DNA from: Ornithodoros turicata
Taxonomy: Eukaryota > Arthropoda > Arachnida > Ixodida > Argasidae
Direction: 5' to 3'
Assembly: GCF_037126465.1 (NCBI RefSeq)
Contig: NC_088203.1
Coordinates: 50,548,489 to 50,612,488 of the forward strand
DNA: 64,000 nt
Numbering within the stretch: position 1 is the first letter of the stretch; every line of letters begins with the position of its first letter. The position numbers were made by a program, and so were the translations under genes. Of this stretch, positions 1 to 6,657 are shown piece by piece. A model generated the notes under the pieces. That model worked only from the letters and a program-made list of their open reading frames with translations. It searched no databases and was not told the origin of the DNA.

Positions 1-66
1 CTCCGTTCTTTGCGCGCGCGCGCGTTTATCTCTATAAAGGCAGCGCGCACCGCGCTCGCGTCATCA
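1..66 (+). repeat. Left terminal inverted repeat of the Maverick element
   Basis: Bases 1-66 match the reverse complement of 10540-10607 apart from a 2 bp length difference in the alternating GC run at about 11-24. The shared sequence begins CTCCGTTCTTTGCGCG and runs through TATAAAGG to TCATCA. The repeat may continue left of the window. Confidence 0.93.
33..66 (+). promoter_or_regulatory. Promoter inside left TIR (TATA + initiator)
   Basis: TATAAAGG at 33-40 is followed about 30 bases later by TCATCA (61-66), close to the arthropod initiator consensus TCAKTY. The first in-frame ATG of the next gene is at 77. Because the motif pair lies inside the inverted repeat, the same promoter is present at the other end of the element. 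Confidence 0.6.
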
Positions 67-76
67 CTACGTGAAG

Positions 77-535
77 ATGTTCAGCTACCACTCTTTACAA
101 AATTGTTCCCGCACCCACGCTTCTTGGGAAGAAGTGGAGAAGGAATGTTTCAACAGCGAAAGTCCCCGCAACGAGCTCGTCATCACTGCTTTTCGCTACG
201 TGATAGACATGGTAGGCTTTGGCAATATAGGAGAGATCTCGCCGGGGCCACTGCAGGAGATGGTGCGACGAATTTACGCCCCTTACAAGAACGTTTGCGT
301 AACGGTTCCGGACGGACCCCTGGGACTGATGAGCGAATTTGTGAGCTTGTCCAACGTAGAATTCAACTACATCGCAGCAGACATCGTGGACCTTCTCGCT
401 CGTGCCATCGCTCATATTAAGCACGCCCTGCGGAAGCAGCGACATTTGCAAGCAGTCTACATCGCCAACTTTGTCATTGATTTATTGAAATACCGATTGG
501 TTATTGACATGCAACGCATTAAACAGTCCGAATAA
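77..535 (+). CDS. Hypothetical 152 aa Maverick protein next to the left TIR
   Basis: A single open frame, first ATG at 77 (an in-frame GTG at 71 is not a likely start in a eukaryote), stop at 533-535. The start lies 37 bases after the TATA box in the TIR and about 14 bases after the initiator, so this is the first gene of the rightward transcription unit. The protein looks helical with a Cys-poor, mixed-charge composition and a C-terminal basic stretch (about residues 110-152). I see no signal peptide, membrane segment or catalytic motif, and I do not recognise the family. No counterpart is seen in element 2. Its position beside the TIR mirrors the acidic 91 aa gene at the other end. Confidence 0.6.
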   Translation: MFSYHSLQNCSRTHASWEEVEKECFNSESPRNELVITAFRYVIDMVGFGNIGEISPGPLQEMVRRIYAPYKNVCVTVPDGPLGLMSEFVSLSNVEFNYIAADIVDLLARAIAHIKHALRKQRHLQAVYIANFVIDLLKYRLVIDMQRIKQSE

Positions 536-1189
536 CTTTGACGAGACTCTGCGTGTTCTTTCACTGAAACATCTTTATTGAATACATACAAAGGACTTGG
601 TCGATAGATGCCTGCTCTTTGTTCCACGGTCACTCGATTCACAAAGGCGCTCACGGTCTTCCTTGCACAATGCTGTACAAGGAGGTGTCCTACTGCTATA
701 CAGGAAGGCAGTTGGGCCTAACGGGGAGGTTGCTGGACGGCGTTTCCTGTGCTGCATGATGTGCGACGACAGCGGCTACCGCTTCCTGAAAAACAATGTC
801 ATACATAGAATACACTCTCACAGCAGAGACGGTCAACTTACATTTTGCTCCACGAAATGCCTCGTGTCGAGGATGAATATGCCCCTCTCACAGCAGAACC
901 ACTCGACTTACATTTTGCTCCACGAAACGACTCTCGTCGTGGATGAATGCCCCTCGTGGGCTTTCGATCAACCGTTGTAGAACCAGACCGTCTCCTCCCC
1001 CTCTCATTGCGCTGATGGCGTCTGTACTTTGGACACCGCGTCATGTCTTATTCGACGCCTTTGCAATAACGCATAGGATGTCGACGATGACAACCAAACG
1101 AAAAATGAAAGAAGGTTTTAATTTAACCCCAAGTTGAAATAATTCTCCCTTTAAGAACTCCTTAATTTTGCATAATCAACATGGTCTCT

Positions 1190-1700
1190 AATGAAATTCG
1201 TGTTATGCACGAATTCTCCCCCCCGTTTTGGAATAATCTAACGAAAAATGAAAGAAGGAGTTCAATTTTGAATAAGGCCAGATTAAAATGTTCCCCCAAA
1301 TCTTCCCATTACGCCTAATCAGAATTCTCTTATCGAATCCCAATTTTGAGTGGTGCGGATGGTACACCGCAATACCCAATTAAGCCTAATCAGAATTCAT
1401 GTCCAACACGAATTCTCGTCCCTCCCAATTTTGACTGGAGCGGGGGACGCCCCGCAATTCCCCATTAAGCCTAATCAGAATTCATGTTCGCCATAAACTC
1501 CCTTACCCATTCCCAATTTTGACTGGAGCGGGGGACGCCCCGCAATTCCCCATTAAGCCTAATCAGAATTCATATTTGCCATGAACTCTCGTCCCTCCCC
1601 AATTTTGAATAATGCGGACGATGCTCCCCCTAATTTTGAACTTAGCGGAGCCTAATCGGACCTCATGTTAGGCATGAAGTCCCTCCCCCCAATTTGAAAT
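1190..1700. repeat. AT-rich tandem repeat array inside the Maverick element
   Basis: Degenerate units of roughly 60-90 bp share CCCAATTTTGA, CTGGAGCGGGGGACGCCCCG, CCCCATTAAGCCTAATCAG and AATTCATGTT. The two best units, at about 1430-1495 and 1515-1580, are almost identical. The array sits between candidate exons of the minus-strand transcript and is the largest non-coding block of the element. GGGGGACGCCCC is a short palindrome in each unit. Confidence 0.75.
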
Positions 1701-1858
1701 AATTCTCCCGTATGCACCTAGCAAATAGAGAAAAGGAGGCATTAATCAAACATCGATCTAAACACATACAAATGCACTTACCTCCTGCGCAAGCAGATCC
1801 AACGTTGTGGTGACATCGTCGACATCATCATCTTTAACTGCGGTCTATCCCACGCTCG

Positions 1859-1866
1859 CTTTTATA
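1859..1866 (-). promoter_or_regulatory. TATA box of candidate minus-strand transcript
   Basis: TATAAAAG on the minus strand, with GCAGTTA about 28 bases downstream and an ATG at 1831. The arrangement matches other promoter candidates in this element. Confidence 0.45.
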
Positions 1867-2068
1867 CGCAGGATCGGTGGTTTCCTATTCTTCTATTGTA
1901 TTGGGGCAGAGAGAGAGAGAGTCGCGTGATGCGAAAGACGATATGCGTTTATTGGCTGATGTGTTTACATGGGTGCTTCATGGTCTTCCATAAGAACCCA
2001 GGGATCCAATCTAGTAATAAATGACCAGAATAAGGATTCTACGAACAAAAACCACAATCGAAAAACAC

Positions 2069-2740
2069 TCACGGTATTTGACTCGCCATCCAGCGTTCAG
2101 CGAGTTCTCTCCAACCCGCTCTGTTCCACTGGTGCACCAGGGAGTAGAGGAGGTGCTCCGCTTCCCCGAAGCTTAAAGGAGCAGTACCTTCTAGCGGTAA
2201 AGTATGCTCCTCTAAGCTTCGGGGCACTCTGAAAAAGAGCTCTCCCTCTAGTCCCCGCTGCACAGCGATTTCTCGCCACTCCCTGGTGTAGCACGCCATG
2301 AGCACTTCTGTGGTGGCCGTCTCAATGTCTTCTTCGCCTACGATGGCGAACGCTTGCAAAAACGTCTCCATATCCAAGCGGGGCACATCTCCCCCCGCAC
2401 CGGGGATCAGCTGGAAAAATAGCTGCACAATGTGTGTCACAGTGAAACCTACAGAGGAACGTTAGGTATTAGAAAATAACTATTTCTAAACAAGAAGAGA
2501 TAGAGAAAAACTTACCAAACGGCGGACGAATGTGGACCAGAAGGTCCAAAATCGTCTGGAACGTATACAGCATTTTCTCGGCGCTCTTGATTTGAGAATA
2601 GTGGACAAGGGGGGTACAGGGGATGACCATCTTATAGTACAGGGTTCTCACGCTCGCACTAACCCCATTCACGTCATATCCATCGATTACGTAAATCCGC
2701 CACTTTGCTTCTGTGACAAGATGCCGCCCTTTGTTCCTCC
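2069..2740 (-). CDS. Spliced hypothetical gene shared with element 2 ('gene C')
   Basis: Exon 2 is 2069-2448 and exon 1 ends at 2516. The intron 2449-2515 is 67 nt, with GTAAGT donor and CTCTGTAG acceptor, and interrupts a glycine codon after its first base. Exon 1 is open upstream to at least 2740 and in frame to 2807, but its start is uncertain because the 5' side runs into a pyrimidine tract and a tRNA-like repeat. Exon 2 carries FFQLIP near its start, PRSLEE in the middle and LVHQWN near its end. The element-2 gene at 19881-20240 has FFQWIP, SRNLDE and LVYRWN in the same order, and the same intron phase. No known domain recognised. Two-copy conservation argues that it is a real protein of this virus-like family. 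Confidence 0.65.
2449..2515 (-). other. Intron of gene C, position shared with element 2
   Basis: 67 nt spliceosomal intron, phase 1, donor G/GTAAGT at 2516/2515, acceptor CTCTGTAG/G at 2449/2448. The corresponding intron of element 2 ends at 19875 with TTTTCTGTAG and also splits a Gly codon directly upstream of the FFQ.IP block. Confidence 0.65.
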
Positions 2741-2844
2741 AATATCGTGCGAGGAGGAGGAGGAGAAGGAGGGGAGACACAGGGGGTTCGAGACCAGACA
2801 CGTCCAAGGACTACAAAGACGGAGAGAGAGAGAGACGACCCGCT

Positions 2845-2930
2845 GTCACATCCTGTGTAACCGTCCCAGAGTGGGATTCGAACCCAGGGATCCTTCTACA
2901 CTGGGCGCGACACACTAACCACCAGTCTAA
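2845..2930 (-). repeat. tRNA-derived (SINE-like) fragment
   Basis: The minus strand has a B-box GGGTTCGAATCCC at 2885-2873 and an A-box-like TGGTTAGTGTGTCGCG at 2921-2906, about 35 bases apart, as in pol III promoters of tRNA-derived SINEs. A downstream (CT)n run fits a short SINE or SINE head. There is no complete cloverleaf, so it is not called as a tRNA gene. It lies upstream of gene C exon 1 and may have disturbed that gene's 5' end. Confidence 0.5.
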
Positions 2931-2984
2931 TTCGTACTGCGTTACGTTTTTCGTATTGCGGGGTTCGTGTCTACACACGTCACA

Positions 2985-3285
2985 ACATGTTCAAACACGT
3001 TCAATGACGTCATAGAGAGAGAGAGAGAGAGGAAGTAGTGTGTCCAGGGACGACTTCGACGCCTGTGTCTAAACACGTCCAAACATGTTCAGACACGTCC
3101 AAACATGTTCAGACACGTCCAAACATGTTCAGACACGTCCAAACATGTTCAGACACGTTCAATGACGTCATAAAGAGGAAGAGAGAGGAACGAGTGTGTC
3201 CAGGGGCGACTTCGCCGCCCATGTTCAAACATGTTCAAACACGTCTTAACATGTTCAAACACGTTCAATGACGTCATAGAGAGTG
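2985..3285. repeat. 20-bp minisatellite (ACACGTCCAAACATGTTCAG) and flanks
   Basis: Four near-perfect 20 bp units occupy about 3073-3156. Looser copies and (GA)n tracts lie at 2975-3030 and 3220-3290. TGACGTCATA (CRE/ATF-like palindrome) recurs beside the units at about 3005, 3164 and 3269. No gene is seen from 2740 to 3300. Confidence 0.75.
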
Positions 3286-3301
3286 AGAGGCAAAGCTTTA
3301 C

Positions 3302-3335
3302 TATAAATGTCGAAGCGAATGGTCGATCGTCATTC
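3302..3335 (+). promoter_or_regulatory. TATA + initiator of the zinc-motif gene pair
   Basis: TATAAAT at 3302-3308 is followed 30 bases later by TCATTC (3330-3335), a match to the arthropod initiator. This decides the start of the following gene: the ATG at 3307 overlaps the TATA box and would be upstream of transcription start, so ATG 3340 is preferred. Confidence 0.55.
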
Positions 3336-3339
3336 CATC

Positions 3340-3720
3340 ATGATCAGCTTGGTAGATCCTCGTAAGTAATACCCATGACGTCATCATCGCCGAAATGTTT
3401 GAAGAGTTTCGTTTCCAGTGTACAACACTTTTGCTGCGCGTGAAGTCGGTTTTTTCCCGCCTCACATATTTCGGGAGATTGGCAGCGCCCGCTTCTTCTG
3501 TACCAATTGTGGTGGATTGTGGTCCAAAGGTACGCTTCCTCGTTATTTTTTAATACGTTCTATAATCGTTCACATTTTTTCAGAGCAAAAGCATTGGACG
3601 GACCGATTGATTCGCCCGTTTCTCGGCTGTCGGACGGTACCGTTCGACGTACGTTGCGAAGGACTTCGACTATTGAAGGAATATGGAGAAGATGGACCAT
3701 CAGTGTCACTCTGTGACTGA
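3340..3720 (+). CDS. Spliced small Cys-rich protein 1 (CG-LWS-HW motif)
   Basis: Three exons: 3340-3361, 3419-3529 and 3584-3720, with introns of 57 and 54 nt. Donors are GTAAGT and GTACGC; acceptors are TTTCCAG and TTTTTCAG. The second intron is a multiple of three with no stop, so the unspliced message is also open. The product is about 89 aa. It carries C-x2-CG-x-LWS followed by HW-x-D-x3-RP-x-LGC, and this Cys/His spacing could bind zinc. The same signature recurs in the next gene, so the two are duplicates. The 3' end overlaps the start of that gene by 38 nt in another frame. Function unknown; an ATG at 3307 would add 11 residues but overlaps the TATA box. Confidence 0.6.
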
Positions 3721-3993
3721 AGAAGATTGTACGTGTGTGTTTGAGATAAAAAAAAAACACGCGTTTCTCACACTCCTTTCGTTGCAGATTACGAATGGCT
3801 ACTGACGGGAGATCTACCCCTGGTCCTAACCTTCAAGCCTCCTCCAAAGACCTTCTTTTTGCGAATCGGCGATCAACTGACTACCTGTCGCTGCGGTAGA
3901 CTCTGGTCGAGAAACCCCAGCCATTGGTTAGACTCGAGCCTTCGTCCGTATTTGGGCTGCCTTCCCGGCTACGAAACCAAAGCTGGAGCCTAA
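3683..3993 (+). CDS. Spliced small Cys-rich protein 2, paralogue of protein 1
   Basis: Exons 3683-3728 and 3788-3993 flank a 59 nt intron (GTACGT donor, TTGCAG acceptor) and give 83 aa. The C-terminal half has C-x-CG-x-LWS then HW-x-D-x3-RP-x-LGC, the same ordered signature as the upstream gene, here ending close after the LGC. The ATG lies inside the last exon of gene 1 in another frame, so both proteins may come from one transcript or from alternative processing. The last 56 nt of the CDS and its 3' UTR are included in a perfect 101 bp tandem duplication. No known domain beyond the putative zinc-binding cysteines. Confidence 0.55.
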
Positions 3994-4139
3994 TTCATGT
4001 GTAACGAGAAATAAAGGTTGTCTACTCTCATTCCGTCTGCCTTCGTCCGTATTTGGGCTGCCTTCCCGGCTACGAAACCAAAGCTGGAGCCTAATTCATG
4101 TGTAACGAGAAATAAAGGTTGTCTACTCTCATTCCGTCT
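3938..4139 (+). repeat. Perfect 101-bp tandem duplication of a gene 3' end and poly(A) signal
   Basis: Bases 3938-4038 and 4039-4139 are identical by eye. Each copy contains the last codons of the Cys-rich protein 2, its stop and an AATAAAG. The second copy abuts the next gene, whose ATG is at 4145. The lack of divergence implies a very recent duplication. Confidence 0.9.
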
Positions 4140-4144
4140 CAGTC
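4109..4144 (+). promoter_or_regulatory. Candidate AAATAAAG/TCAGTC promoter
   Basis: GAAATAAAGG (4109-4118) lies about 29 bases before TCAGTC (4139-4144), an initiator match, directly in front of ATG 4145. The same pair precedes the ATPase gene on the minus strand (TAAAAG at 10238-10231, TCAGTC at 10210-10205). Alternatively AAATAAAG is only the poly(A) signal of the preceding gene. Confidence 0.35.
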
Positions 4145-4540
4145 ATGATGACGCCCGAGCAGAGGTTTGCCACCATTGTGCAAACACGAATGTATCGGGA
4201 CTTGCTGCGATTACGCGATTATATTCACGGCGATAGCTGCGAGGGAGACTTTCGCTCGATTCTCAAGACGATACCCTTACGTCTGTTCACCATCAGTGGG
4301 AAGATTGCAAAGAAAATGAAGCGTTTCGTAGATTACAAGCTCGAGCTGTTGGAAAAGTATAGACGAGGAGAGACAGTCGACCCGTGTCTCATCAACGCGG
4401 GTTTCAACCGACCTATCGTCCGTCGCTACTGGCTTCTCCACACATCCCTCGACGTCACGGTGCAGACCGGCGACGACGACGGTGAGCGTCGGGTCAGCAC
4501 GTTGGAAGATCGTCTCGCAAGGGTCTTGTGTATGTCCTGA
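4145..4540 (+). CDS. Hypothetical 131 aa protein shared with element 2 ('gene F')
   Basis: Open frame from ATG 4145 to a stop at 4538-4540, followed at once by AATAAATAAATAG as poly(A) signal. The protein has a helical, basic middle with YKLELLEKYRRGE (about residues 63-75) and a C-terminal VSTLEDRLARVL block. The minus-strand gene at 20552-20827 in element 2 has YKLELLERYRNGE and VSTLEDVLAKAL with conserved spacing. The element-1 copy is about 38 residues longer at the N-terminus. Charge and helicity suggest a nucleic-acid or protein-interaction role, but that is only a guess. The gene converges on the protease gene. Confidence 0.7.
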   Translation: MMTPEQRFATIVQTRMYRDLLRLRDYIHGDSCEGDFRSILKTIPLRLFTISGKIAKKMKRFVDYKLELLEKYRRGETVDPCLINAGFNRPIVRRYWLLHTSLDVTVQTGDDDGERRVSTLEDRLARVLCMS

Positions 4541-4560
4541 ATAAATAAATAGTCTATTTT

Positions 4561-5001
4561 TTACGAAACGAGTTCGCTCACGAGGAGACGTTTTATTGTT
4601 TCGTCATTCTCTTCGAGGTTACAGGAAAACATGGATACACAACTTTTCAAGCTGTAGCGTTTCGACATGCACGTGGCTACGTAGATACAAAAAAGCCCGC
4701 AGTAAGGCGAAAAGGGTGATTGAATACACTTGTCGTTATACTCGTCCACTACAGGTAAAGTCTTTCGAAGGTTTGCTTCGATGGGGGGAAGTCCGTAGCT
4801 GTCGAAGAACACGGCAGACCCGTCGTAGTTTTTCAGGTAGAGCACCCAGTGCTGCCCACGCCTTCTTCGCTCTTCCGTATTGATGATTAAATAGCCGGGT
4901 TTGCGTAAAACGAAGGCTTCGTCGGAAGCGCAAATGCCTCTCAGCATGGAGGAAGCGAGGGGGTTCAGGGACACGAGTTCCAAGATGTCGCTCTCGTACA
5001 T
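4561..5001 (-). CDS. PRO: Adenain-type cysteine protease (maturation protease)
   Basis: 146 aa. Known role of the family (C5/adenain, ULP-like fold): cleaves capsid and core precursors during virion maturation. Visible catalytic set: His51 in GQHWVLYL, Asp67 in FFDSYGLPP, Gln94 in IQSPFS and Cys101 in SPYCGLFC, with the order and spacing of adenovirus protease. It is shorter than the roughly 200 aa adenovirus enzyme but typical in layout for Mavericks. It is the last gene of the minus-strand block, 6 bases after the major capsid gene. No stops or lesions. Confidence 0.9.
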   Translation of the reverse strand: MYESDILELVSLNPLASSMLRGICASDEAFVLRKPGYLIINTEERRRRGQHWVLYLKNYDGSAVFFDSYGLPPIEANLRKTLPVVDEYNDKCIQSPFSPYCGLFCIYVATCMSKRYSLKSCVSMFSCNLEENDETIKRLLVSELVS

Positions 5002-5007
5002 CTTTTC

Positions 5008-6297
5008 TTATGGGAAGGTGACCGTACGGTCCTTGTCGACGTACATGAGCTTGGGACACTCGGAAATCAAGAGGACGGTGACCGCGTGTGGAAGGGCTTT
5101 AGCGAAGCGTAATTGCAGGCGAACGTTTCCTTTTCGCCACTCGTTCAAATGCGAAGGAGAAGAACACTTGTCCACGTCCAAGTTGAAGTAGAGAAGGAAC
5201 CCGTTCGTTTTAAATCGCTCGTAGCTATACTTGAAATGTTTCTCTCCCAGTTCTTGCAAGAAGTTAAAGTAGGGAATTTTGACGAGGTCGTTCTGAAAGT
5301 CGTACTCGGCTCGCACTTGCTGGCCGTCCACGGAGAGCATCGAATGAGACAGGTCGTAATGACGGAATTTGTAGGGGTTCGATTGGATGTCGCCGAGAAA
5401 GTCGGACGTGGCGAGCAGGGCGACGCATAATTTGGAAGGTACCCTTTCGGGGTAAACGTTTTCAAATTGAGCGTCCAAGCTCCCGGCACTCAAGCTCCGC
5501 ACCTTGGTTTCCAATCCGCGTAACACGTAGACGGCCGGCGTGGTCTGAAGCCGCCGCTCGTATTCCAAAAATAGGGAAGGTGCCAGCGTCACCTTTTTCA
5601 AGTGTAACGTCATTTCTTTCATGTCCACCTCGTAATTGTACGTTTTCTTGTCTTTGGGGACCGATACGAGTTTAAATTCGTCGTTGTTTAATAGGAAAAT
5701 GACGCGAATCTCAACAGCAGGTACCATCAGGCCCAGCTGTTGAAACAGGTCGGTATTGATCTGACCGACCAGGTTAAAGTATTTTCCACCCTTCGTCGCT
5801 TCGTAACGTTGTTTCGGACCGCGAGACGAGACGTCGTAATCGTCCTTTAAATGTTCGTCGTCCTCGACATAAAGTCCAGCCGCGTGCACTGTTTCTTGAG
5901 CCATGGGCGTGGAATGAAGCACGACGTCCAAAATACTCCTGTAGGCGTACAACTCGTTGCAACTGACGAGCTTGTTGTTCGCATAAACGGTGACCGTCTT
6001 AAACATGCCGCTCAACAGGTGGTTTATTGGGAAAACGACATCTTTCTCGTCCATTTCTTCCCCGTCGTCGCGAACAATGCGCACGGTCAAAGACACGAAA
6101 CTGCCGTAGAGATCCAAGTGTGCCCTTTGCAAATTTTGAATACAAAACTCGATCACGGAATTATTTACCCCGTTGACCGGATAAAAAAGTTGGTACGAAG
6201 TATCTTCCACGCCATATTGAATGGAAGGGGGTTCGAATATCATCACATCACTCGTTAGACAGATCGGCGTCTGTATTTTTCCTTTCGTTGACGTCAT
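5008..6297 (-). CDS. MCP: Major capsid protein (double jelly-roll, F54H12.2-like)
   Basis: 429 aa, no interruption. The N-terminal region shows the pattern of Maverick/adintovirus hexon-like proteins (the family often named 'F54H12.2-like' in arthropod annotation). It has a YPVNG loop, then F.IQN with YGS after HLDL, then FPINHLLSGMFKTVTVYANN and an ELYAYR segment, near residues 40-140. Such proteins trimerise into capsomers of the icosahedral shell. Its place between the pX-like gene and the protease is the usual Maverick grouping. Assignment rests on recognised family pattern, not on a search. Confidence 0.85.
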   Translation of the reverse strand: MTSTKGKIQTPICLTSDVMIFEPPSIQYGVEDTSYQLFYPVNGVNNSVIEFCIQNLQRAHLDLYGSFVSLTVRIVRDDGEEMDEKDVVFPINHLLSGMFKTVTVYANNKLVSCNELYAYRSILDVVLHSTPMAQETVHAAGLYVEDDEHLKDDYDVSSRGPKQRYEATKGGKYFNLVGQINTDLFQQLGLMVPAVEIRVIFLLNNDEFKLVSVPKDKKTYNYEVDMKEMTLHLKKVTLAPSLFLEYERRLQTTPAVYVLRGLETKVRSLSAGSLDAQFENVYPERVPSKLCVALLATSDFLGDIQSNPYKFRHYDLSHSMLSVDGQQVRAEYDFQNDLVKIPYFNFLQELGEKHFKYSYERFKTNGFLLYFNLDVDKCSSPSHLNEWRKGNVRLQLRFAKALPHAVTVLLISECPKLMYVDKDRTVTFP

Positions 6298-6327
6298 GAC
6301 GGAGCGCGCGCAGCGGATGTGTGACCT

Positions 6328-6657
6328 TCACGGCGTACCAAAGATATCTGCAGGTGCGTCGTGTGTCGGCGCCTTTTGTTGTCGTTTGCGGCGTTTCTTC
6401 CCATTGTTGTTTCCAGAGCCCTCCATGGAATCCAGCACGTCTCTCCCCGTTGCTATGGCCGTCTTTTTTACTGCGCGCGATATTCCTTCGCCATCGGCCA
6501 AATTGCGCGCCAAGCGCTTCAACGTTCTCTTGGCGATCGGTTTTATTTGCTGCCAGATGGGAACGATAAACTTGGATATGTTGCTCAACACACCGCCCCC
6601 TCGTTGGAAAAGGGGTCCCGTGTACACGGGAATTATTTTGGGGGAATTACGGTACAT
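6328..6657 (-). CDS. pX-like small basic virion peptide
   Basis: 109 aa, overlapping the end of the penton-like gene by 11 nt. It begins with a proline/glycine-rich N-terminus (VYTGPLFQRGGGVLSN). An amphipathic basic helix with WQQIKPIAKRTLKRLARN follows at about residues 34-52, and the tail is Lys/Arg-rich (GKKRRKRQQK, about 85-94). This composition fits the adenovirus pX/pVI-like core or minor capsid peptides of adintoviruses: DNA-condensing or membrane-active, and likely a substrate of the adjacent protease. I do not see a clean adenain cleavage consensus. Function by analogy and position. Confidence 0.6.
   Translation of the reverse strand: MYRNSPKIIPVYTGPLFQRGGGVLSNISKFIVPIWQQIKPIAKRTLKRLARNLADGEGISRAVKKTAIATGRDVLDSMEGSGNNNGKKRRKRQQKAPTHDAPADIFGTP

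Larger units (their letters stand above)
571..1867 (-). other. Candidate spliced minus-strand gene, unresolved, containing a repeat array
   Basis: On the minus strand there is a TATA box TATAAAAG at 1866-1859, an initiator-like GCAGTTA at 1841-1835 and an ATG at 1831. A strong splice donor (AGGAG/GTAAG) follows at 1782/1781 and a pyrimidine-rich acceptor at 1718. A further donor/acceptor pair lies near 845 and 795: a GAGCAAAAT/GTAAG donor and a TTTTTCAG acceptor. A poly(A) signal AATAAAG lies at 579-573. These suggest a multi-exon transcript, but no exon chain gives a long protein. One arginine-rich frame at 838-1044 could encode a small basic peptide. The donor-containing segment is duplicated (about 830-885 and 893-948). 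The gene model is not resolved and could be decayed or non-coding. Confidence 0.3.

Noticed and set aside
2850..2930. A tRNA gene on the minus strand
   Set aside because: B-box and A-box-like sequences are present but no acceptor stem or anticodon arm can be folded; a tRNA-derived SINE fragment fits better.
3038..3271. 77-codon frame with CSDTSKHVQT repeats
   Set aside because: Translation of the 20 bp minisatellite; low complexity only.
3015..3285. CRISPR-like array
   Set aside because: The 20 bp units are directly adjacent without unique spacers, and the context is eukaryotic.
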